NCBI GenBank assembly: GCA_036785705.1
Contig: JAWUZG010000004.1
Location: 10,574,501 to 10,638,500, forward strand
DNA length: 64,000 bases
From: Acanthornis magna
Taxonomy: Eukaryota > Chordata > Aves > Passeriformes > Acanthizidae
Direction of reading: 5' to 3'
Shown here piece after piece: positions 23,726-35,893 of the stretch (position 1 is its first letter; every line of letters starts with the position of its first letter). A program made the translations under genes and the position numbers. The notes beneath the pieces were generated by a model. That model saw nothing but the letters and a program-made list of their open reading frames with translations, was not told where the DNA came from and searched no databases.

Positions 23726-24882
23726 CAGAGGCCTCCCTGACTAATCGGATCATAATGCCATTATTGCAGTAATAGCCTTGAACTGCTTCGAAGTGTCAGG
23801 AAATTAAAGTAAAAATTATAAACCACCACTTTTTTTTGGACACATTGAGTATTTTGGAGGGCTAAAGACTATGTAAAATAAGTCATGCCTGTGTTTTTCA
23901 AATTCTCTGAAAAATATTAAAGTAAATACCTGAGAGTTTTGGGCCATGTAAAGTCTCCCTCTATTGTATTACTAAGAGAAATGCAATGTTTTTCTAGCTG
24001 ATTTTAATGTATTCAGTATTTTTTTCTCTCCGCATGATTTACTTGTCTTCCGCATCACTTTTCTATCTAAATATTTTTTTCCTATTCTATATTAATTAAG
24101 GTATAGGAAATAAACATTGTTAAGGGATCTGAGGACAGATGGTCCTCTGCGATCTCTAGAATTTACCAAGAATACATCTGATCTCAATCCCCAGTTTGTT
24201 TTTTCTGGGGCTTTCAAAGTAATGCAGTTACAGAAACTGCTACTTTTTAATTATATTCAAAATGCATATGTGAGACAGGGAATCCAACAGCAACATTGGC
24301 ACCGAAGTCGTGTAAATTATTTCCTCTGAGTCTTGTGAGAGAACTCCTGTTCAGAATTAGGTATTAAACCTGAGGGGCTTTGTGGAATTGCAAGACATTT
24401 CATAACACAATTACAGCAATGTAAGAAAATATTTTGTAACTAAAGCAAATTTCATTATCCTACACTTTCATGACAGTTGTGGCCAAAATTCTTTCCACAT
24501 ATCTTAAACTTCTCATAGCATTTAATCTCTTCACTTAAAGAAACAAATTGTCCTCTGAACATAGAATAAGACTAGAAAACAGAATTGAACCAGACATCTA
24601 ACTTCATGCATTTGAAGATAGGTGAAATAAATGGTATTTGAAATGACTTAAGAATATAGTATTTAGATTTTATAGTAAATGTAGACGTACTGAGAATAAG
24701 CAGTCATTAATTCTGACATGTCATCATTCAGATTACTGATCAGTGTGGTATCACAGGTAAGACAAAAGAGATACACAATGGTGGATATGTAGGTGTGGAA
24801 ATTGCAAAGATAATCCGTTTTTAAAGGCAAAAAAATAAAATATGTGGTTGTTGTTTGCAGCAATTCTTTTAAAGCGATTTTT
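23726..24882. other. AT-rich unique sequence
   Basis: No gene or repeat is recognised in this stretch. Confidence 0.5.
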
Positions 24883-24940
24883 AGAATCATAGAATCATTA
24901 AGGTTAGAAAAGCCTTTCAAGATGATTGAGTCCAACCTTT
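24883..24940 (-). mobile_element. CR1 LINE 3'-tail fragment
   Basis: The plus strand starts AGAATCATAGAATCATTAAG and continues to GATTGAGTCCAACC, the reverse complement of a CR1 3' end. About 58 bp are left. A plus-strand CR1 tail lies about 30 bp further right. Confidence 0.85.
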
Positions 24941-24971
24941 AGAGGCTTATTAGCTTGTAGATCTGCCTCTT

Positions 24972-25062
24972 AGGGACATGGTGGACGTGGATAGTGCCAG
25001 GTTTGTGGTTAGACATGATAATCTCAAAGATCTTTTCTGACCTAAATGATACTATGATTCTA
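24972..25062 (+). mobile_element. CR1 LINE 3'-tail fragment
   Basis: In sense orientation: AGGGACATGGTGGACGTGG, then TTAGACATGATAATCTCAAA, then TGACCTAAATGATACTATGA at the 3' terminus. It is the same general tail as the minus-strand copy to its left, so the two form an imperfect inverted repeat. Confidence 0.88.
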
Positions 25063-25100
25063 AACCCAAACAAGGTTAATTCCATCATTCATCATACATG

Positions 25101-25235
25101 AAGAGTCCAAGGCCAGGTTGAATGGGGCTTTGAGCAAACTGGTCTAGTGTAAGGTGTGCCTTCCTGTAGGAGGGGGTTGGAATTAGAGGATCTTTACAGT
25201 TCCTTCCCAACCAAACCAGTCTATGATTCTATGGT
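25101..25235 (+). mobile_element. CR1 LINE 3'-tail fragment
   Basis: In sense orientation: GAGTCCAAGGCCAGGTTGAA, then TTTGAGCAAACTGGTCTAGT, then AGGGGGTTGGAATTAGAGGA, ending ACCAGTCTATGATTCTATGG. This tail variant differs from its left neighbour, so it is a separate insertion from another CR1 subfamily. Confidence 0.9.
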
Positions 25236-26857
25236 CACATTCATTCATCAGTACAAGCTTTCCACACCCTGGGGAAGTTATAGCAAATTTGAGGAAGGAA
25301 ATAATGTATGGATATATCTAAATTACCCAGTGTTACTTTTCTGATTGGCCTTTTGTAGTTAAGCATTTTTTGTTATGTCCATCTCTTCGTTGAAGGAAAA
25401 TGGACTATAACATAAACATGCAGTAGAAACAGAAGAATAAATTGGAGATATTTTACATGTGTAGCTATTAAGAAATGACAAGTTTGAAGGCAGAACACTG
25501 ATGAATACTGAAACAATGAGACGAAGTTTAATGCAACAATTTAAATCTTGGTTGAGGTTGCTAATCCTGGACAGATATCCTTGCTTCTGACTGGGGAATG
25601 GGGAGAGGAAGGTGAAATTACCTGCAACCTATTACAGTTTTTCTGGTGGTTAAGATATGCAAAAGAATTGTATTAGGTAAATCTTAAGGGCCTTGGGAAT
25701 AGAAACTTTAAAAAGAGGGTCAACATAAAAGTAGTACCAAACAAAAACATCTTCACAACTGAGGATGCCAAGATGATCATTAGTATCACCTTTGCTTGTA
25801 TATTCTATTCCTCTCTTCCAGGGGGAAACTTTTAGAGACAGTAAATATGTACAGGTTATTTTAGTGTTATTGTTTCCAAATATCATCCAGGAATGTTTCT
25901 AGGCATTGGAAAAACCACAAAAATAAAAATGCATGAGTTTGTGGGAAGACAAAGCTCCATGTAACATGTTTCTGAAATTATTCTGGAGAAATAATAATTC
26001 TCAATTTTATTGCTCCTTGACTGACCTGACTGTGGAAAGTTCAAACAAAATGTAACAGTAACCTGAAATTTGAAGTAGAAGTGATATGTCTGTTATCAAT
26101 AAAAAAAACCCATCAAAAAGAACAACAGAAGTCTAGGGAATAACTGTGCCAATAGTTCAGACAGTAATACTTGATTTAATAAGTGCAGGAAGATATCTTA
26201 CAGCATATAACAAACAGAGATGATATATGGTGCACCCAAAGCCCTGGAAAGCAACATGGACCATACAACTGTCATTTTTCTGTTCATACAAAAGAGACAA
26301 ACAAAACTACTGCCTGTCTAGTTATCTGTATACATTGATGCAATTTAAAGTTTTTCTTTACTTTTCTTCTAATTTCTTCTATGTCACTTTTTCTTTAATA
26401 ATGTTCATCTTATACCCTGAAAGATGACAAAATACAATAGATTTTTATTGCTGACTTCTGGGTCATTTTTACCTGAATACTCATGCCATCAGTAAAAAAA
26501 AGCAAATGCAATGTTGCATCGCTGTTCCCTCAGCTTTTCCTTTCTAAGCCTTCTCTCAAAATGACACATAAAGGCTTTTATACACAGAACTGCTTTCTAT
26601 ATACATAAATGCAGTAAATTTTATTAAATCTTCAAATCTGAAAGAATCATGATATATATATCTGTAAGACTGTAAGAGTCACAACTTTCAAATACACTCT
26701 TATCATTCATTTTTACTTTAATCTTAAAACAGCTGACTATTTCTCATTATGCTGAATGTTTTCTCTTGCTACCAGAGAGGCCTGTGATTAGATGGTATAT
26801 ATCACTGTATAGGAATCTTGACAGTTTGCCTTAGTCTGCAAAACCCCTCACTTCAAG

Positions 26858-26890
26858 ACACTACCTAATTTGAAACACTACCTAATTTGA
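26858..26890. repeat. Short tandem duplication, 17-bp period
   Basis: ACACTACCTAATTTGA occurs at 26,858-26,873 and again at 26,875-26,890, with one base between. A recent local duplication is likely. Confidence 0.85.
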
Positions 26891-27587
26891 GATATTTCGG
26901 TAGTAACAAAACACTTTGCCTGCAGTCTTTTGCAGTATTTGTTTTCTATCAGTAATGAATCTTGGGTTTTGAGGAGGGTTTTTTGGGTTGTGTTTTCTTG
27001 GTTTGTTTGGGTTTTTTTGGTTTGGTTTGGTTTTCTTTTCTGAAGCCTGTTACTTTATTCAACTCTTTAAACTTGAATACCAATTTTAGCCCTTCTTTTT
27101 GTACTTGTATTCTGATATCTGTTTTTGAAAATGACAAATATTTTATTTCAGAAGATTGTCCTCACCAAAGTTTATGTCAAAGAACTTGTCCTAAAATTTA
27201 ATAGGATTATTTTTTGAACTGAAAACAAGCAAATCATTAAAGTTAGTATAAGGAAACATAAAACCTTTAGTATTTTTTTTTTCCTTAGAAAAGGTTTAAA
27301 TGTTTGGTGGCCAAGTTATTAATTTTTTGTTGTTTGTATGTACACTCAAATCTTTAGACTATTCTTGGTGTTCTGTGGATGAATGGAGTAGTATCAGAAC
27401 TAAGACATGTCAAACAATCTGATGGAGAGCAGGTGAGTTATTTTGACAGTTTGACTATTTATGTGTATGCTGAACTAGTGACCTCCTGCCTCTGCCCGCC
27501 AAAGAGGAGGAGGGGACATGTCTATCAGTGCCTATGTCTGGTGTGAGTCCAAATGTGGGGGCTGCTGGGGGCAGTCTGTGTGACATA

Positions 27588-27668
27588 TTGCATGTGTGTA
27601 TGTGCGTGTCTGTGTGCATATGTCTGCATGCTCACGCGTGTGTGTGTGTGTGTGTGTGTTTGTGTGTG
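27588..27668. repeat. (GT)n microsatellite
   Basis: A TG/GT-rich tract with interruptions. The cleanest part is (GT)n at 27,638-27,659, followed by another (TG)4 at 27,661-27,668. It is a length-variable candidate. Confidence 0.92.
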
Positions 27669-29675
27669 CAGCCAGAGAAGGTGGCTGCTTTTGACATTCC
27701 TTTAACTATCGCCTCAAATTAATTTTAGAATTTTCTGAGTGAAAGCTCTAGAAAAAGAGGGAAGCTATTTGATGTATTCTAAAGTCAAACAGAATCAGGA
27801 GTATTTCAAATATAAAAGAAAATAGTAATTTCAGAGAAAGATCTGACATACTTCAGCACCTAGCTTAAGCTTGAGCTTGAGCTTTAGCAAAATGGATCAA
27901 GAATGTGCTGAGATTTAACACACCTGTTTTCAGCTGTTGAAAAGTACAGTGCTGAAGTCTCATAATTGACATCCCCTCTAAAAGTCTGCAAGAAGCATTA
28001 GATTTTTAAAATAGAACTAAGTTAAATCTTCAGTTGTCTGCACACAACTAATCAACCACAATTCTATCTGCAGTCAATACACCACCAGTGAACAATTTAC
28101 CCTATTTTAAGGTAGGCATGTAATTTAGGTAGAATGAGGAGCCCCCTGAGGTGTCTATTTCTCTCCAGACAATACAGAAAATGAGAAAAAACCCAGTGTA
28201 AGTTAGATATCCAAGCAGCCACCTAAGCTGTAGTGCAATCTAGTTGCATAAGGCAAATTGGCTCTCACCGAGTTTTATTCCTTTTAGATTTCTGTAAGTA
28301 GAAGAAGGACAAAGAATATTAATACATCTCCAAAGTCTCATCCAGTCACAATATTTTTGCTAGTTTCTAACCCAGCATTTAACTTACTGCTAGTTCTAGC
28401 AGAACTGTGAGGCTGTGAGAATATCACAGCCTGAATGGGAAATTGCCATGCATTTTGAAGACATTGATTACCCCTTATACTATCACCTGCTTTGGTATCC
28501 TCTTTTGCTACAGTTGCTCTTTAGTTTTCTAACAGTAATTAATTCCAGTTTAATTACACAAACAAGGAAGCAAACAAATAAATCATTTTGGCATGAAAAA
28601 GTGAAAAAAAGCAGTCAACAAACAAACGCCCTCTCCCCATGCCATGACTCAGGGATGTAAGCGAAAAATTAAATATTAAAATTCTCATTAAAAGAATAAA
28701 ACAACATATTATGAACGTATTACCATCAGGGGATTAGGAAAAGTTGTCACCAGAATGAAATATTGCCACTTGTTCATGGTTTCCTGTTCTCCAAATAGTG
28801 CATAATATATTCAGTTCTCAAGCAGGGAACATGGAGTGTATGGCAGTGTTCTATTAAATTGTTCTTTTTCCTCATTTCACAAAATGCTTTACAATTGTAC
28901 TCATTTGCTTTAAGTCCCAGTATTCATGTCAAAGTTGCTCATCACTGTAGCTTAATATGAGATTTACAGGCTTTTTATAAAAATAAATCTGTTACATGCC
29001 AGACTATTTCATTGTGAAAAATTACATTTTCTTATGACTGACCTAATTAATATGCTTGTTTTTGCTATAGTTCTCTCATTATAAGGGCTATTGATTCTGG
29101 TGACAAATACAAGGAAGAGTTGAAAGTAGTTACTATCAAATGTTCAAATTTATATTTTTTCTGTCATGTTTTGGTAGTCACACATTAAATAATTCCATAG
29201 TGTCTTTGGTAAACTTATAAAATTTATGATTTATATATATATATTATTTTTTGTTCAAAAATAAGACATACACAGTCTTTTTGGATAGTTGAAAAATACT
29301 TTTCTGTTAAAAGATTGTTCCTGACAAAGATTTTTGACAAGCTCTACTTAATAACATTTCAGAAAATGGCCTTAATTCCAGAAGCAAATAAAATATTAGA
29401 GACAAAAATAGATTTGCACAATAAAGAAACATAATGGAATAGAGCCACTACCTACAAAGCAGATTGGATTACGTCTCTTGTTACTGTCCTAGCAAAACTT
29501 TGCATGACAATCTGACCATGTATCATCCATGAATGGTGTCCTGATCTGAGAAAGACCTAATATACTATTAGTTCTTTGACAAGTCAGCAATAGAAGAGAC
29601 AGGAATAAAGATCTATGTTTTCCTGCCAGGAAGCCTTTCACCTTTTCTATGCAGGTTAGTATTAATTATAGAAAG

Positions 29676-30118
29676 ATGGAATCATTTAGGTTGCAAAAAA
29701 CCTTTAAGATCATTGGGTCCAACCACAAACTTATCACTGCCAAGTCCATAGCTAAACCTTGCCAGTAAGCACGATTTAACTACACATCTTTTTAATGCCT
29801 CCAGAGATGCTGACTCAACTTTTTCCCTAGGAAGCCTATTCCAAAAGTGACAAGTCTTTAGGGGAAGAAAAAATACCTAAGCCACTTTTACTCCAGACTA
29901 AACAATTTCAGATCCCTCAGCTGGTCCTTATAAGACCTGTGTGCTAGAGCTTTAACCGCCTCTGTTGTCCTATCTGGATACACTTCAGCACCTCAACATC
30001 TTTCTTTGTAGTGAGTGCGCTCAAAACTGAACACAAGATTTGAGGTGTGGCCTCCTGGCACTTTGCCTTATTGAATCGCACATCATTGGGTTCAGCTTAT
30101 TGAGCCAGCCTGTCCACC
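29676..30118 (-). mobile_element. CR1 LINE fragment, old copy
   Basis: The 3' end is at the left: GGAATCATTTAGGTTGCAAA, then TTTAAGATCATTGGGTCCAA. The body continues with CR1 3'-UTR and late-ORF2 features such as ATGCCTCCAGAGATGCTGAC and GAGGTGTGGCCTCCTGGCAC. It is more diverged than the copy at 9.5 kb and has no usable reading frame. Confidence 0.85.
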
Positions 30119-30130
30119 CTTTTTTACTGC

Positions 30131-30310
30131 AAGGCTGATGGACCACTGGCACAAGTTGCCCATGGATTTTGTAGTGTCTCCCTCCTTGGATGTATTCAAA
30201 AACCATTTGGGCACAGTCCTGGGCAACAGGCCCCAGGTGACCCTTCTTGAGCAGGATTTTGAATCATCTCCAGAGGTTCCTTTAAACCTCAGTTGTTCTG
30301 AGATAGTGAT
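30131..30310 (+). mobile_element. CR1 LINE 3'-region fragment
   Basis: In sense orientation: GACCACTGGCACAAGTTGCC, then CCTTGGATGTATTCAAAAAC, then GGGCACAGTCCTGGGCAACA, then TGATTTTGAATCATCTCCAG-like sequence and a degenerate terminal tail. It directly abuts the minus-strand CR1 on its left, with the 3' ends of both copies facing outward. Confidence 0.8.
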
Positions 30311-30934
30311 GTATAGATCTATCTACACACACAAATATTCAACTGTTTTTATGTTAGATGATATCTGAAGTCATATGATATGAATCCAATTTTCCTAAAT
30401 ATGCTTTTTCTCCATAAAAATGTATTTTGTGTCATACTATGTTAGAGATTCAGGTGAATATTTTGTCAAGATCAAATTCTGTGTCATTGCTACTATCACC
30501 GCAATGAAAATAATATATTTAATAATTACATTCTTAATAGAAGAAGGTGTACAACACATATAGTGAAATGAAGGAAAAATTGCACAGACATATAAATTCC
30601 AGTATGATATTTTATTGTAAAGTAACTCCATACAATTTTTATGGGCTCTGAGAATGTCTACTGTAATTCCACATTGTTCAGGTTGAAGTGAGTCATATCT
30701 AATAGGGTTCAGTTTGCAGAAATGGTGGATTCCATGGAACTGGAATACGGCAGACAGGATCAGGGAGTGACTTACTCTTATCTATCTTAGTAGATCCTAC
30801 TGAAGAAAGAGGTGAAAAGCAAGGCATGAAATAAATGGAGTAGTCAGTAACTGAAGAGTTATGTGTTAAATCATACTGAAAATAAATACAAAAAGTAGTG
30901 AATTTATGTATTTGATAGCAAATGGTGTGATTCT
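30311..30934. other. AT-rich unique sequence
   Basis: No gene or repeat is recognised in this stretch. Confidence 0.5.
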
Positions 30935-31026
30935 TGGATGCCCTGCACAGGGCTAGGAGTGTGAATGATGGGACTGTTTTCCTGATCAGTCGCTTTCAAC
31001 TCAGCATACTTTATGATTCTGTGATA
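30935..31026 (+). mobile_element. CR1 LINE 3'-tail fragment, degenerate
   Basis: GGATGCCCTGCACAGGGCTA leads to CAGTCGCTTTCAACTCAGCA and the tail TTTATGATTCTGTGAT. The overall order matches a CR1 terminus, but divergence is high. Confidence 0.65.
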
Positions 31027-31375
31027 ATGTCAGAATAAGGCACAATTCATAGATATTTCACAGGTAATGAAGTAGAAGTATCTTTTTCTGTATCTCATAG
31101 TAATAGATTTTTTCCAGAAAGGAACGAGATATTACTTTATTTCCATGACAATTAGTGAGTGAGCTGAAGAGGTTTCACATATAAATGAGTGAATTTACAA
31201 GGAAACATTAAACATTACAGCAAATCGCTAAATAATAGGCAATTGAAACCTCTGATTGGTGTGTTGAATATCCATTTTGACAGAAAGACAAATATTACAA
31301 CACACAGACATATTCCCAAACCTGTCAGAATTCAGAGCATCTGGACAATTCTCTTAGTCATATAATTTAGTTTTA

Positions 31376-31458
31376 GGTAGTCCTACAAGGAGCAGGGAGT
31401 TGGACTTAATATTTATGGTTTCCTTCCAACTTGATATATTCCAGCATTCTATGATTGT
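31376..31458 (+). mobile_element. CR1 LINE 3'-tail fragment
   Basis: CAAGGAGCAGGGAGTTGGAC, then TTTATGGTTTCCTTCCAACT, then CCAGCATTCTATGATTG. This is the tail variant with CAGGGAGTTGGACT. The copy near 50.1 kb (minus strand) belongs to the same variant. Confidence 0.8.
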
Positions 31459-34400
31459 AATTTAATTAAATCATTTTTCATCTCACCATCAGCAATGTTT
31501 GATTTCTGTGGTCATATTTTTTAAAGAAGGTAAGTCCTTCACACAGTGGATTTAAAACACTGTATAATTACTGTTGCCTTTCTCTAGAAAGTGGGAGAAA
31601 CCAGGAATGTGAAACTATGAACAAAATAAAGTGATAGTTGGAAAAATTTCTATACATAAAAGTGTTTTTAATGGCTGAGTGATTAATTTTGTACCTTTAT
31701 AGGAAAATTCTGATAATTAGTTTACTATTCATTTTCTTTAGACATGCCAATCTAACTTTTTCAGAACATGAACATTTATTATTTAAGAGTCTAATACTCT
31801 CATACTAATATCATAGTACTTAACCTGTGACTCCGGCTTTATTTGTGAGTGCTAGACACACAGAGTACAGAGCTCATGTTCACTTTGGAAACCCTCTCAG
31901 ATCATGACAGGCATTTATCATCCTCTCCAGAAGTGCATGGCCTCTTGCAGCCTCTGGCATATTTGCCAGGCACATCATACAAATATCTGAAATATTCTAA
32001 AATATTGGAATGTGTAGGCAACTGAACCCCACACAAACTCTCAAATGAGAGTTAGGCATGTGGGCTCCCATTATAGTACTGAAGTTGCAACATGCAATGT
32101 TGACTAGAAAGATTAGTTTTAACCTTAAATAGTTATCTGCATTTGTTGAGTTGATTAGTTATCCAACTCCATTTTCTAAGACGATTAGGAGCTTTATTTA
32201 ATAGCAGGTGATTCAGTGACTGTAGACTGTGAAGGGTACCATAATTCTATACACTTTATGTGCTCACTAGATTCTAGTCCTACATCCTTATTTTCATAAA
32301 TGGGATATGTAGTTGACATGGATATAACCACATTTAGACCTTTTTTTCCTTTTCTTTTTCTGTTTACATTTTGAAACTGAATTCTTGCCACAAGGCCAAT
32401 CAGCATCTTGTCTCCATTTTTCACAAAATCCATTCAGCATTGTGGGCATACCATTGCATAGTACTATAGCTACACCCATCAGTCAGTAAATCCATGATAT
32501 GTCCTGTTGCTAATGACCTCTAGAGTTAAAAGAAAATTTTCCACTTAAAAAAGCCTATATGTGTATCTTACAGTACACATGATACATGAGAATTTGTATC
32601 CAGAACACAGGTAAAAATTATTATTTAAGCACCTCATAACTCAGTGCATTGCCAAGTTGCTTCAACCAGTTCCTTGTCATTTACTTAGAATCACATCTGA
32701 CCTAGCGGAAACACTGGCAGATAATGCATTATACTTATTTTCAGTATATATAAACAAACCTTAAAAGTAGAGTTCACAGGCGTAGGTTAGATCTCTGCCT
32801 CAAAAAGCAGAGCGAAAGCAGCAGATTGTGACAGTGTCATCATGCTTATACAGTTTAAACTGTAGACCTAAATATCCCTCATGTACTATCTAGCCTTTTC
32901 TTTCCTTTTTAAAACTAATCTGCTTTATACATTTCTGTACTTCAGGGTGCTCCGTAAACCTTCACATTCTTCCTCATTATTCTGAAGTGACAGTGTTTCC
33001 CACCATTTTACCTGCAGTAAATATTCAGTAAATACTCTCCTAGCTTTTGTGGTTGTATTAGTCATTAAATAATGTTTCCCAAGACCAGGCTATAGCCTCT
33101 ATCCTGCCTGATCCTTCATCTCATAATACTTCATTTCCTTACCATCTTAAAAATCTTTTAATTTTGGTCTTCTTTATTGGATGCATTCCATGAGTGATTT
33201 TTACCCACTGGGTCAAGCTGTCATGGCTTTGTCTAAGTCCTGAATACCTCACAAAAATGGAACCTATTTTTCTCTGCTGCTTCTTTTTCTCTGCAGATGT
33301 AACTTCTGGACCACAGTTAATTTCTTTCTATTTCCTTTTCTTTTGTCTTCTTTACCTAGTGGGGGTTTAATTTAGTTTACTAAGAAATAAAACTTATTAC
33401 TTAAAACATGTTTTTCTTAGAGAGGCAGAGAAGGCATAATAGAATGAAAAACGGTGGCTCAAATTATTCTAATTAAGACTTTGTATGTTTCAACAGAATT
33501 AATATCTATGCAGAGAAATACATGCTAGCTGCCAAGCCTACTACTTGTGTAAGTAGGCAAAAATACATAAAATTCGGTATGTATTAGCTGTAAGATAAAA
33601 GGTATCCCATACTAGAGGGTGTCTACAGTTGTTACTATGAAGTTTACATACACAAGAGTTTTTTCTTTTTCTTTCTTCTCTCTATGCAGCTTTTTTTTTT
33701 TCTTTTTAAGGCAAAGAATTGAAGTCCTAGATGGTTGCTAACAAATCTCTTCTTTAGCTTGTGCTTCCATAGCTCGTGATGCTGAGAACAAATGTGTACA
33801 AGTAACTTCAAACAACAGAAAAACAAAAAAATAATAAGGTGCCCCAAAGTACTCCCTCTTGGATGTACTTTGCCATATTATTTCTTTTATTTGCTGTGTT
33901 TAGACAAGATTGGTCATTTATTTTCCATTTAATCCCCTCGTGTCATTGAGAACATGCAGACACACAGAACTTTTTAAAGTGAAGCTGCTCAGGCTTCTCA
34001 ATCCCTGATCCAAAAGCAGTTGTTACCAATGGTAAGATTTCCAGTAATTTCAAAAGGTTTCCAACTATTTCAACATACTTTAGATCAAACACTCTTTTTT
34101 GGGTTTAGGAAACTAAATTTAGGCATCATTTATCCTCAGATAAAGTGCCATATTAAGACCAGAAAAAGACATTACTCAGTTTTGTGTCTGTTGACCTTCA
34201 GGCAGTAATAATAATAATAATAAAAAAGACCTTCAGAAGTGAAACAGAAAAAAGCAAGTATCATGATCCATTTTTTTTCAACTTAAAAAAAAGCTGAAAG
34301 TTTAGAAATAGCTTACAAGTTCCTTATTTAGACCACACACCCAGTATAGCTGCAATGGTGATTAAACTAGGAAGTTTTTGCGGGGATTGGGTGTAACACA

Positions 34401-35695
34401 GATATACATCATAGCTTTGACATTAATTCAAGATCAAAATAATAAAAAAGAAAAACATAATTATAACCACTGCATGTAGGTGGACAGAGAAATATCTGTC
34501 TTTTTATCTGTACACAAATAGTAAACAGGTTTTCAGAATATCCATCTTTGTGCATGTTTAGATGGTTTAATAAATTATGAGGATAACACAACAGAAGTAA
34601 ATACCAATACATTTTTTTTCTGATATATATCAGTATCAGAAGATAAAATTATTTTTGAGAGTGTCTGTATAAAAAGAAATTGTTCCATCCTGCAGAATCT
34701 CACTATGGACTTGATAAACTGTTCAGTTATAAATCACAGTCTTCATCAATGTTGCAAAGAAAGAAAGATGAGAAATACCAGTGTTTTCTTTCTTGCATGG
34801 TGTTTGATTTCCTGTTTGAGTTTAATGTATTCAGATCTAGCTGGTTTATCCTAAATATCCAATTCTAGCAGAGTCATTGTATTCAGTAAGTTATTTATAG
34901 TCCTGCTAAGTAAACCAAGAGATAAGTTCCATAGTACATTACTTTATTCTTCAATTATTTTTTTCACATTTAGATGAATTTGCCTGTTAATGTAGGTACT
35001 TACTACTTACTGCATAGGTAAATGAGAGTGACTATTTCATATTTAGAAGTTTTAATTGTATATTGCTAATGTTAAGAGAAATAAACTAAACCTTGAGTTT
35101 TGCTATTCTGTCCTCTAGGTGAAGACTAATACGTTATAGTTGTTTTCCACATTTGGAATTTATGCGGCACAGCAGCTAAGGCATACTGATCGGGTCAACA
35201 GACTGAATGCATATTTTCAGTTTGTTGCCCAGTTGCTGAACTTTCCAGCCAAAGGTGGTGAGCAAAGGAATTTCTATACTTTCCCAGGCTCATCAGAACA
35301 CCTCAAACTAAACGCAGAGCAGCACTTCAGGACAATTGTCATGAAGTTCTTGAACTTACTAAAACAGCAACCACAGAAAATTTTAAATAGTTCAGTATTT
35401 ATTATACTGCGGGAACTTACCTTATCTAAGTTCTAGAAACAGAAGATTAAGGGGAGCTCTTGTAACTGTCTTGAGCTACTGGTTTTGAGAAGGTTAGAAT
35501 AACAATGAAGACTTAGCCAAATTCCTCTCAAGGGTGCACCATGGAGGAGCAGTAGACAAAAGGCTGAACACAGAAATTCCTGAGTTGAGGATTTTTCTTT
35601 TTCCTTTTTTTAAAAAAACTTATTATTATTGTTATTAATTTTTTTTTTTTTTAATCCTCTTTTTCTAACACTTTTATGGAGAGCATGGTGATATA
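31459..35695. other. AT-rich unique sequence, one coding-like open frame
   Basis: No known gene is recognised. A (TAA)n run lies at 34,205-34,223. The open frame at 35,140-35,436 is described separately. A T-run precedes the CR1 tail at 35,640-35,652. Confidence 0.45.
35140..35436 (+). other. Unexplained 98-codon open frame
   Basis: The frame opens after a TAG at 35,137-35,139 and ends at TAG near 35,434. There is no ATG near its beginning, so if it is coding it would be an exon or a retrocopy fragment, not a complete gene. The predicted peptide has an evenly mixed composition and an amphipathic-looking middle (for example DRVNRLNAYFQFVAQLL). Codon choice looks more like coding DNA than other frames here. 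I do not recognise the protein. A possible acceptor (TCCTCTAG) ends at 35,118, but the stop codon between it and the open frame argues against a simple exon. Confidence 0.2.
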
Positions 35696-35827
35696 GTGGA
35701 ACAGGGTGCTCATAGAGTTTGTGGAATCTTCATTCCTGGAGCTTTTCTGAATTTAGCTGGCCAAGTTCCTGAGCAACCTGATTTGACTGGATGTTTTCCA
35801 ACCTAAGTTATTCTATGATTCTATATG
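35696..35827 (+). mobile_element. CR1 LINE 3'-tail fragment
   Basis: GGAACAGGGTGCTCATAGAG, then GGAATCTTCATTCCTGGAGC, then GACTGGATGTTTTCCAACCT, ending TTATTCTATGATTCTATATG. It is followed closely by an (AT)n run. Confidence 0.85.
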
Positions 35828-35870
35828 CAAATAAGGAGATGTGCACACACCCACACGAAGATGTTTATCA

Positions 35871-35893
35871 CATATATATATATATATATATAT
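35871..35893. repeat. (AT)n microsatellite
   Basis: About 23 bp of uninterrupted AT units just downstream of a CR1 tail. Confidence 0.95.

Larger units (their letters stand above)
25236..29675. other. AT-rich unique sequence with simple repeats
   Basis: No gene is recognised. It contains a G/T-rich tract at 26,990-27,035, a (GT)n microsatellite near 27,590-27,668, and short direct repeats near 26,858 and 27,862. Confidence 0.5.

Noticed and set aside
26949..27201. Frames with K/P/T-rich or F/G-rich peptides
   Set aside because: They are translations of the G/T-rich low-complexity tract near 26,990-27,035.
28411..28431. Perfect 8-bp inverted repeat GGCTGTGA...TCACAGCC
   Set aside because: A stem this short is expected by chance in 64 kb, and no terminator or RNA context applies.
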